This document shows, piece by piece, positions 57,737 to 64,000 of a stretch of 64,000 nucleotides of DNA. Source of the stretch: Tahibacter aquaticus (lineage in GTDB: Bacteria; Pseudomonadota; Gammaproteobacteria; Xanthomonadales; Rhodanobacteraceae); assembly GCF_004363655.1 (NCBI RefSeq), contig NZ_SNZH01000004.1:255985-319984 (forward strand). Direction: 5' to 3'. The notes beneath the pieces were generated by a model, which was given only the letters and a program-made list of their open reading frames with translations, made no database searches and was not told the DNA's origin. Positions within the stretch are counted from its first letter, which is position 1. Every line of letters starts with the position of its first letter. Position numbers and translations under genes: made by a program.

Positions 57737-58536
57737 GCGCTACCGGTGCGCTACTGCTGGTGTGGCTGGCCGCAGCGCTGGCGCAGGGCGCCGGCTGGTA
57801 TTGGCAGCAGCGTCGGCGCAATGCCGGCATCGTCGACGTGATCTGGGCCGGCGGCGTCGGCGGCGCGGCCGTGCTGCTGGCCAGCCTCGGCGACGGTGCC
57901 CTCGCGCCACGGCTCACGCTGGCGGTACTCGGCGGTGTCTGGGGTCTGCGCCTGGCCTGGCATCTGTGGCAGCGCGTGCGCGGCGAAGACGAGGATGGCC
58001 GCTATGCCCAGCTGCGCCAGCGCTGGGGCGACGGTCCCTGGCTGTGGTTCGCGTTTTTCCAGTTCCAGGCTGCGCTGATCGTGCTGTTCTCGCTGCCGTT
58101 CCTGGCCGCCGCGCGCAACCCTCAGGACGGCATTACGCTGGCACTTGTCGGCGCTGCAACACTGTGGATTATTGCCGTAGTGGGCGAAAGTATCGCCGAC
58201 CGCCAGCTGCAGCAGTTTCGCGACAATCCGGCCAATCGCGGCCGCACCTGCCGCACCGGGCTATGGCGCTATTCGCGCCATCCGAACTATTTCTTCGAAT
58301 GGCTGCACTGGTTTGCCTACGTGCTGCTGGCCCTGGCTTCGCCCTGGTGGTGGCTGGCCTGGTCCGGGCCGCTGGTCATGTATGCCTTCCTGCGCTGGAT
58401 CAGCGGCATTCCGTTCACCGAGGCACAGGCCCTGCGCAGCCGCGGCGACGACTACCGCGACTACCAGCGCAGCACGTCAATGCTGTTTCCCTGGTTTACG
58501 AGGAGTTCCCATGAGCACCGCCAGCGTAACGACTGA
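57733..58536 (+). CDS. DUF1295 (steroid 5-alpha-reductase-like) membrane protein
   Basis: The protein has 267 residues and about six transmembrane segments. The C-terminal signature TGLWRYSRHPNYFFEWLHW belongs to the DUF1295/isoprenylcysteine methyltransferase-like steroid reductase superfamily. A reductase acting on lipid double bonds is possible, but the superfamily also includes methyltransferases. The gene overlaps DUF2878 by four bases, and its last 26 bases overlap the next methyltransferase, whose ribosome binding site lies inside it. Confidence 0.88.
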   Translation: MSATGALLLVWLAAALAQGAGWYWQQRRRNAGIVDVIWAGGVGGAAVLLASLGDGALAPRLTLAVLGGVWGLRLAWHLWQRVRGEDEDGRYAQLRQRWGDGPWLWFAFFQFQAALIVLFSLPFLAAARNPQDGITLALVGAATLWIIAVVGESIADRQLQQFRDNPANRGRTCRTGLWRYSRHPNYFFEWLHWFAYVLLALASPWWWLAWSGPLVMYAFLRWISGIPFTEAQALRSRGDDYRDYQRSTSMLFPWFTRSSHEHRQRND

Positions 58537-59596
58537 ATTGCCGGCCCAGCACGCCGCGCCCGGACTGCTGGGCCTGGCCGAACGCGGCTGGCTGCCCGAT
58601 GCGCTGCTGCGCTGGGGCATACGCCGGCAATGCGCGCAGCGCCTGCAGGACGAGCGCCGCGGCGGTATCGAGGCGGAAAGCGCGCGTTTCCAGGCCAATC
58701 TGCGCCTGCTGCGCGACAGTCCCGTCGCCGTGCATACCGACGCGGCCAACCGTCAGCACTACGAATTGCCGGCGGCGTTCTTCCAGCACTGCCTGGGGCC
58801 GCGGCTGAAATATTCCTCGGGCTATTTTCCCCAGGGTCACGAAAGCCTGGACGAGGGCGAGCAGCAGATGCTGGCCCTGTACGAACAACGTGCCCAGCTG
58901 GCGGATGGCCAGGCTATTCTCGAACTGGGCTGCGGCTGGGGTTCGCTCACCCTGTGGATGGCGCAGCGCTATCCGAACGCGCAGATCACCGCGGTATCCA
59001 ACTCGCATTCCCAGCGCCGCTTCATTCTGGAACGCTGCGCCGCACGCGGACTGGACAACGTGCGCGTGCTGACCCAGGACGCGAACCAGCTCGACCTTCC
59101 CGCCGACAGCTTCGATCGCTGCATCTCCATCGAGATGTTCGAACACATGCGCAACTACGGCCCGCTGCTGGCACGCATCAGCCGCAGCCTGCGCCGCGAC
59201 GGCCAGCTTTTTGTCCACATTTTCTGCCACCGCACAGTGTTGTACCCGTTCGAGACCGACGGCGAGGACAACTGGATGGGCCGGCATTTCTTCACCGGCG
59301 GGCTGATGCCTTCGGCCGATACGCTGGCCTGGTTCCAGCGCGATCTACAGCTGCAGCAGCGCTGGCTGCTGGACGGCCGCCACTACGCGCGCACGGCCAA
59401 CCTCTGGCTGGCCGAGCAGGACAAGCACAAGGCTGCGCTGATGCCGGTACTGCAATCCGCCTACGGTCCCGCCGCCGGACTGTGGTTCCAGCGCTGGCGC
59501 ATGTTCTGGATGGCCTGCGCCGAGCTGTTTGGCTATGCCGGCGGCAGCGAATGGGGCGTCGCGCACTACCGCTTCAGCCAGCGGGAAGCATCGTAG
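58511..59596 (+). CDS. CFA-superfamily methyltransferase resembling coclaurine N-methyltransferase
   Basis: The protein has 361 residues. The SAM loop ILELGCGWGSLTLWMAQRYP and ITAVSNSHSQRRFI, then EMFEHMRNYG, FVHIFCHRTVLYPFE, WMGRHFFTGGLMPSADTLA and DGRHYARTANLWL, follow the pattern of plant CNMT-like members of the CFA superfamily more closely than bacterial Cfa. It probably methylates a lipid or amine within this pathway. AGGAG lies five bases before the ATG. It is the last gene of the coupled cluster and overlaps DUF1295 by 26 bases. Confidence 0.88.
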   Translation: MSTASVTTELPAQHAAPGLLGLAERGWLPDALLRWGIRRQCAQRLQDERRGGIEAESARFQANLRLLRDSPVAVHTDAANRQHYELPAAFFQHCLGPRLKYSSGYFPQGHESLDEGEQQMLALYEQRAQLADGQAILELGCGWGSLTLWMAQRYPNAQITAVSNSHSQRRFILERCAARGLDNVRVLTQDANQLDLPADSFDRCISIEMFEHMRNYGPLLARISRSLRRDGQLFVHIFCHRTVLYPFETDGEDNWMGRHFFTGGLMPSADTLAWFQRDLQLQQRWLLDGRHYARTANLWLAEQDKHKAALMPVLQSAYGPAAGLWFQRWRMFWMACAELFGYAGGSEWGVAHYRFSQREAS

Positions 59597-59894
59597 AGCG
59601 CCGTCCCAGGTGCGGTGAGCGCAGGCGAACTGCACCGCACGGTGCGCACTAGACAGCGGTGCAAATCCTGCGGCGCAATTCCCTGCGCTCATCGCGCCCT
59701 ACCGGACACGCCACGCCTCATAGGGTGCGATGAGCGCAGCGAATTGCACCGGGCGGTGCCACTGCCGATCAGCTCGCAAAACCCTGCGGCATCTTGGCGC
59801 TGCCGCTGTCCGCCGAGTGGCGATGCCGCACCCGCATGTCCTCTACCCGGACCGAACTGCGCTTATCCGAGCACCCCTGTCTCGGAGCGTTGCC
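59597..59894. other. Intergenic region with repeats before the large beta-helix gene
   Basis: These 298 bases contain three related repeat copies (59609-59760) and no credible gene. The last 130 bases should hold the promoter of the beta-helix gene; no clear consensus boxes were seen. Confidence 0.65.
59609..59760. repeat. Cluster of three GTGCGATGAGCGCAGCGAA-type repeats, one inverted
   Basis: Copy one is at 59609-59645 (GGTGCGGTGAGCGCAGGC...), copy three at 59723-59760 (GGGTGCGATGAGCGCAGC...). Copy two at 59672-59702 is inverted (ends CTGCGCTCATCGCGCCCTAC). The copies share most of about 30 bases. Direct and inverted copies in one gap give a BIME-like structure able to form large hairpins. 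Sequences of this kind (TAGGGTGCG...GCGCAGCGAATTGCACC) are dispersed in many proteobacterial genomes. Confidence 0.75.
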
Positions 59895-61967
59895 ATGCGT
59901 GTGCGAATCCAATCTCTGCTGTTGTGCCTGATTCTGTTGCCCGCAACAGTCCAGGCTGGCGTCCTGCCGCCGACCTGGCCCGGGCCGGCGCCGTGCAATA
60001 CCACCTTGCAAGCCTGTATCGATGCGACGCCCGACAGCCAGACGATTTCGATCGAGACCGATGCGCCGATCGCGGAAAATATCAATCTGTACAATCGCAG
60101 CCTGGCCCTGGTTGCTGGCGAAGGACGCCGGCCCACCTTCGCCCCGGGCAACTGGATCTCGGTAAGCTCGGCGCCGATTCTCGGCAACCAGAACGTCACC
60201 CTGCGCGGACTGCGCCTGAGCAATGCCTACGTACGTGCCGTCTATCTGGGCACCGGCACGGCCACCTTCGATTTTTCCGGACTGGTGCTGGAACAGACCA
60301 GCAGCGCGCCGACCTATATCCGCGTCGAGGCGAATAGCGGCAATACCGTGCAGGCACGCCTGTACGACAACCGCATCCGCGGCGTGCCGGCGGCGCTGAA
60401 TGCGGGCTCGATCGAACTGGTCAATGCCGGTGGCACGCTCAACGCGAGCGCCTATTACAACCAGATCAGCAGCACTTCGGCCGTTGCGACCGACGGCGCC
60501 GGCATTTTCGTCGATGTCACCGGCGGCGGCGGTGGCACGGTAAAACTGCACGGCAATACGATACGCGGCGGCTATTTCCGCTCCGGCCTGTTCGTCTCCG
60601 AAGGCTTGTTCTCCAGCACCACCAGCAGCTTCAGCGCGCGTGTCTACAGCAATGTCGTGGTCTGCGCCGATCCCGCCGTCGCCGGCAGTTCGACCGGCCG
60701 CGGCATCGGCTTTACCGCGAACAACGGCAGCATCAATGCGCAGGCCGTCAACAACACCCTGACGCGCTGTTCCTCCGGCATCAGCGCCACGCAATGGTCC
60801 GGCGGCAGCGGCAGTGCGGCCGTCACCGGCCTGGTCAAGAACAACCTCGTCGTCGGCGAGCGTGGCCTGGACTTCACTCCGGCACTGACGCCTTCGCTGA
60901 GCAACGACTACAACCTGCTCAACGTCAACAGCAATATCGCCACGCCCGGCGCGAATACCATCACCAGCAACGCGCAGCTGGCCAGCCTGAGCGCACCGCG
61001 CCTGCGCTACAACTCGCCGGCCATCGACGCGGCGGACAACGCCACGCTGGCACTGGGACTGATCTTCAACAGCCTGCCCAGCAACGATGCCGATGGCCTG
61101 CGCCGCATCAAGGGCGGCAGCGGCGGCACCGCGGACATCGGCGCCTATGAGTTCGGCGACAGCGGCCTGCTGCATGTAGCGACCAGCGCGAACATCGTGG
61201 GCGGCTACATCACGCGCATCGACAACCCCGTGCTGGACAACCGCTCCGGCGCCAATCCCATCGCCACGCCGAACTGGCACGGCGGCAGCAGTGGCGGCAC
61301 GTCCAACGACAACTACCTGGGAATCTACTATTTCAGCGGCAACTGGCTGCTGTTCAACGAAGACCAGACGACGCCGATGCCGCTGCGTGCCGCGTTCAAC
61401 ACCTTCGTGCCCGCGGCCGGCAGCGGCTCGTTCCGCCATGTCAGCAGCGCCGCCAACACTATCGGCTTCGGCACACGCATCGACGACAGCACGGTCAACG
61501 GCCTGCCCGAACGCATCGTCCTCGCCACGCAGAACTGGAGCGCCGGCAGCAATGTATACAACGCACATCCCATCGGCCTGAGCTACGTACCGGCCGGCAG
61601 CTCCGGCAACTGGCATATCGTCAACATCGACCGGGCCGGCGGCGGCGCCATGCCGGTCAATGCGGGCTTCAACGTCTACGCCCAGGAAGCCAGTCCCAAC
61701 GCATTCCGCGTCAGCGCCTATGCGGGCGGCAGCAGCATCGCGCTCGATCATCCCCTGCTCAACGACACCGCCTGCGCCCGCGTACAGGTCACACGACTGG
61801 ACACCGGCAACAGCGTGCCGCGCAACTTTGACGTCTACTACGGCAGCGGCCGCTGGCGCATCTTCAGCTATTCCGCCCTGGCCAGTGGCACGCAGTTCAA
61901 TGTGCTGGTAGACCCGGCCCAGGTGTTCGAGTGTACCGACCGGATATTTGCCAATGGCTACGAGTGA
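59895..61967 (+). CDS. Large secreted beta-helix protein with repeated C-terminal domain
   Basis: The protein has 690 residues. A signal peptide (1-21, ending VQA) precedes a right-handed beta-helix of about 400 residues with a Ser/Thr/Asn/Gly-rich pattern (LNASAYYNQISST, VKNNLVVGERGLDFTP) and the closing SGGTADIGAYEFGDSG typical of choice-of-anchor/CSLREA proteins. Two or more repeats of a smaller beta domain follow, each with a VSSAANTIGFGTRIDD- or AGGSSIALDHPLLND-like core and an aromatic stretch (NYLGIYYFSGNWLLFNED; NFDVYYGSGRWRIFSYS). It ends DRIFANGYE. Probably an extracellular or surface protein. The start at 59895 was chosen from the signal peptide. Confidence 0.8.
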   Translation: MRVRIQSLLLCLILLPATVQAGVLPPTWPGPAPCNTTLQACIDATPDSQTISIETDAPIAENINLYNRSLALVAGEGRRPTFAPGNWISVSSAPILGNQNVTLRGLRLSNAYVRAVYLGTGTATFDFSGLVLEQTSSAPTYIRVEANSGNTVQARLYDNRIRGVPAALNAGSIELVNAGGTLNASAYYNQISSTSAVATDGAGIFVDVTGGGGGTVKLHGNTIRGGYFRSGLFVSEGLFSSTTSSFSARVYSNVVVCADPAVAGSSTGRGIGFTANNGSINAQAVNNTLTRCSSGISATQWSGGSGSAAVTGLVKNNLVVGERGLDFTPALTPSLSNDYNLLNVNSNIATPGANTITSNAQLASLSAPRLRYNSPAIDAADNATLALGLIFNSLPSNDADGLRRIKGGSGGTADIGAYEFGDSGLLHVATSANIVGGYITRIDNPVLDNRSGANPIATPNWHGGSSGGTSNDNYLGIYYFSGNWLLFNEDQTTPMPLRAAFNTFVPAAGSGSFRHVSSAANTIGFGTRIDDSTVNGLPERIVLATQNWSAGSNVYNAHPIGLSYVPAGSSGNWHIVNIDRAGGGAMPVNAGFNVYAQEASPNAFRVSAYAGGSSIALDHPLLNDTACARVQVTRLDTGNSVPRNFDVYYGSGRWRIFSYSALASGTQFNVLVDPAQVFECTDRIFANGYE

Positions 61968-62062
61968 ACACACCGGCAACGCAACAGCGCGTCGGCCGCG
62001 CTGGCGCTGACCCCACAGGACTCTGCGGCCGCCGGCCCGCCGGCGACGGCGGCCGCCGCGGC

Positions 62063-62872
62063 TCAGCCCTGTGCCGCGCGGCTGCCGCCGGGGCGGGACA
62101 GCGGCCGGGCCGTGGCATATACCCGCGCCACGCCGGCATGGTGTGCATGATGGCCGCGCAGCTCGCTTTCCCAGGCCCGGCGTGCCTTGACGGCCATGGC
62201 GAATGCGCCCTGTTCGCCATGCGTCAGCACGCCGAAGGTGCGCTGTGTCATCTTGCCGCCCAGCCCTTTGGGCTTGCGTGCTATCCATTGCCGGTACTGG
62301 CAGACCGAACCGTCCTTGCGCACGCGCACGGTCAGGCTGACCGACACGCCGGAAACTCCCGAGGTATTCGTCGCCAGCCTTCGCGCCGCCAGATCGCGCT
62401 TGGACGCGGTGCGGTGGCGCGCGACCGTGAGATCGCGCCACTCCTGCGCAGCGCGCAAGGCGGCCTTGCTGCTGCCGAAGTCCGACACGCGGAAACGCCG
62501 CAGGTAGTCGCGCCCGGCGCGATGCACACTCACCTGCCAGGCAATCGGCGCGCCGGCCTTGGCGCCGTTCGCGCGCGCCGAGTGGGCGTACTTCGGTGCA
62601 ATGCCGTACATCGCCTCGGTCTTGCGGTAGTGCACGCCGGCGCGCGTACGTGCGGCCTTGATCTGGCGCGCATTCAAGCCGGCGTAGGCGCGCTTCCAGC
62701 GTGCGATGGTGGCAGCACTGACGCCGTAGCGCTTGGCAATGGCTTTCTGCGTAGCCGACGCCTGGGTGCGCTTGCCGGCGGCCAGCGCATCGCTGACTGC
62801 CTGGCGCACGATCGAACTGGGTATCGACCGGCGGATTTCGACAACAACCGCGCTGTTTTGCGCCATGACCAT
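62063..62872 (-). CDS. Helix-turn-helix protein with two AP2-like DNA-binding segments
   Basis: The protein has 269 residues and is very basic. A transposase-type helix-turn-helix (about 38-62, ATQKAIAKRYGVSAATIARW) is followed by two segments resembling AP2 domains. The first is weak (about 109-152, APIAWQVSVHRAGRDYLRRF, then SSKAALRAAQEWR). The second is clearer (about 169-238, NTSGVSGVSVSLTVRVRKDG, FGVLTHGEQGAFAMAVKAR). Bacterial AP2 domains are mostly found in HNH homing endonucleases, but no HNH motif is present. ATG 62872 is preferred; a second ATG lies two codons on, and a TTG frame extends to 62926. Function unknown; DNA binding is inferred. Confidence 0.65.
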   Translation of the reverse strand: MVMAQNSAVVVEIRRSIPSSIVRQAVSDALAAGKRTQASATQKAIAKRYGVSAATIARWKRAYAGLNARQIKAARTRAGVHYRKTEAMYGIAPKYAHSARANGAKAGAPIAWQVSVHRAGRDYLRRFRVSDFGSSKAALRAAQEWRDLTVARHRTASKRDLAARRLATNTSGVSGVSVSLTVRVRKDGSVCQYRQWIARKPKGLGGKMTQRTFGVLTHGEQGAFAMAVKARRAWESELRGHHAHHAGVARVYATARPLSRPGGSRAAQG

Positions 62873-62926
62873 GGTCTGCCTGGCCTCGAAGGATACATTT
62901 TCCCGGACGGGCCGCCGTTCGGGCAA

Positions 62927-63287
62927 TAGACCTGGCCTGCGGCAGATCGCCAGCTGCTTGCGGCAGCGTTCGCTGTTCGCTGATCAGTTCGCCAGGCTCT
63001 GGTTCGGCCAGTCAAGCGCCGAACGCGAACCGCAGGCCGTTTCGTACGCCACGTGGCGATGGGCGTCAAGCGCAGGTGTGCGCTGAGCACGGAATTGCCC
63101 CGGCGCACGGGCGCGGTTTCATGCCATCGCGGCAGACGACCGCCCGCCGCCGGCGCTGCACGGGCGGCGGCTTGGTCAGCGGCCGCGCTTGCACACCTGA
63201 ATGCGCAAAGCCGCGTCCCGGCCGGCGGAGAAACGTCCGCAACAAGCCCCGCGATCACGCGGGGCGTGTTGCCAGCGCCATGCGCGA
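62927..63287. other. Gene-free stretch between the AP2-like gene and the lipoprotein gene
   Basis: No gene is supported in these 361 bases. They include the hairpin at 63239-63272 downstream of the lipoprotein gene and, next to 62927, the upstream region of the AP2-like gene. Short frames on both strands are Arg/Ala-rich and lack ribosome binding sites. Confidence 0.6.
63239..63272 (-). terminator. Hairpin downstream of the lipoprotein gene (possible terminator)
   Basis: GCAACAAGCCCCGCG (63239-63253) pairs with 63258-63272 with a single mismatch and a 4-base loop. It lies 16 bases after the lipoprotein stop on the minus strand. There is no uninterrupted T tract, so the call is tentative. Confidence 0.5.
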
Positions 63288-63905
63288 CTACTGCAACGCC
63301 TTGACGATGCGCGGATCGGAGAACCAGCTTTCCATCTTGCGCTTGTAGGCGTCGAGGATGACGCCGCGGCCGATATTGTCGTTGCCCTTGAAGTCGGCCG
63401 AGCCCAGTTCATTGCCACCGCCATCGAACACCCGGATCACCACGTCGAAGAGCAGGCTGGTATTCATGAACGTATCGCTCTTCCATTCGTTCAGCACCAC
63501 GAAGACCGAACGCTCCGCGCCCTTGGCAACCAGCTTTTCCTTGGCCGCCCGCGTGCTATCGCTGCTGGCGATGGAAACGCTGCTCGCAGTGAAGCCGCGC
63601 GCCGACAGTGCCGACGACAGCGAAGCATTGATGTCGTCGGCCAGCGGCGCGCCGCTGACGGTGTTGACGTTGAACGGATTGCCGTAGCCGCCGCGCATCA
63701 GGCCGACGAAGGTGGGGGTCTTGTCGCCCGAGACGATATACGGCCGCTGGTCCGACGTGCCTACCGCGACCGACAGCGTGCCTTGGGGCTCGATATCGGG
63801 AACCGTGGTGCTGTAGGCGATTTTGCGTCCGTAGGCGCAGGCGCTCAGCAGAACGGCGGCGCACAGCAGCAGCGCCCAGCGCAGCAGGCGGGTGGTAGTC
63901 GTCAT
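63288..63905 (-). CDS. YajG-like outer-membrane lipoprotein
   Basis: The protein has 205 residues. A lipoprotein signal peptide with the lipobox LLSAC gives Cys23 as the acylated residue; the next residues AY contain no Asp, so outer-membrane sorting is expected. The mature part resembles YajG-type proteins: GTLSVAVGTSDQRPYIVSGD, LADDINASLSSALSARGFTA and a beta strand set ending in SLLFDVVIRVFDGGGNELG. The role of YajG proteins is not established. The upstream 95 bases to the window edge presumably contain its promoter. Confidence 0.82.
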   Translation of the reverse strand: MTTTTRLLRWALLLCAAVLLSACAYGRKIAYSTTVPDIEPQGTLSVAVGTSDQRPYIVSGDKTPTFVGLMRGGYGNPFNVNTVSGAPLADDINASLSSALSARGFTASSVSIASSDSTRAAKEKLVAKGAERSVFVVLNEWKSDTFMNTSLLFDVVIRVFDGGGNELGSADFKGNDNIGRGVILDAYKRKMESWFSDPRIVKALQ

Positions 63906-64000
63906 GCAAGTTTTCCCCTGATTTCAAAAAACACGTCCGGTCGGGCGTGCCGGCATATTTTTGCAAACCTTCCATTACGACTACAACGCGCGCGGATACC

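Noticed and set aside
59769-62441. 890-codon open frame on the minus strand, antisense to the large beta-helix gene
   Set aside because: It is Arg/Gly/Ala-rich with no motif, while the plus-strand frame has a signal peptide and a coherent beta-helix. Long antisense frames are expected in GC-rich DNA.

Overview
The window is GC-rich (around 65 %) chromosomal DNA from a gammaproteobacterium. The best fit is Xanthomonadales (Lysobacterales), probably Rhodanobacteraceae. This placement rests on gene order and protein style, not on a marker gene: the run rpoN-hpf-ptsN-hprK-rapZ-EIIA(Man)-HPr-EI; the block DUF2066-PgsA-like-PerM-like-Hda facing purM-purN-DUF3108; and secreted beta-helix proteins, one ending in FANGYE. 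No tRNA, rRNA, CRISPR array, transposase, integrase or prophage module was seen. Coding density is high and most of the window is core genome.

Layout. 0-14 kb: mixed housekeeping and accessory genes. These are a secreted agmatine-deiminase-like enzyme, kbl, an RsuA/RluB-type pseudouridine synthase, an OsmC protein, two uncharacterised genes, a SET-domain protein, a beta-helix protein, a NarL-type two-component pair, an LprI-MliC lysozyme-inhibitor-like protein, a PAP2 phosphatase, an M20 peptidase and a ComEA-like protein. 14.3-14.6 kb holds a terminator and a large inverted repeat. 14.6-20.8 kb: hda, a PerM-like permease, a CDP-alcohol phosphatidyltransferase and DUF2066 on the minus strand, divergent from purM-purN-DUF3108. 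20.8-26.3 kb: envelope biogenesis. murA and ibaG are on the minus strand; kdsD, kdsC, lptC, lptA and lptB (Kdo synthesis and LPS export) are on the plus strand. 26.5-33.8 kb: sigma-54 and a regulatory phosphotransferase system with HPr kinase and RapZ but no sugar permease.

33.8-46 kb: a frameshifted beta-helix gene, then a surface-modification locus. It has a methyltransferase, three large GT-C-like membrane proteins, an MBOAT O-acyltransferase with its SGNH-like partner, and an acyltransferase-3 protein. 46-51.3 kb: uncharacterised membrane and secreted proteins, including a dCache-PAS protein with no recognisable output domain.

51.4-59.6 kb: the most interesting block. An ECF sigma factor and RskA-like anti-sigma factor are followed by a fatty-acid desaturase, a COG2907 FAD oxidoreductase, DUF1365, a cyclopropane-fatty-acid synthase, DUF2878, DUF1295 and a second CFA-type methyltransferase. 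Most of these genes are translationally coupled. The content resembles clusters that methylate and oxidise phospholipid acyl chains (furan or branched fatty acids) under stress-sigma control. 59.6-64 kb: a repeat cluster, a large secreted beta-helix protein, a helix-turn-helix protein with two AP2-like segments, and a YajG-like lipoprotein.

Starts were moved inward from the longest reading frames where a signal peptide, a ribosome binding site, coupling or family length argued for it. All functional names come from reading motifs by eye; no database search was run.
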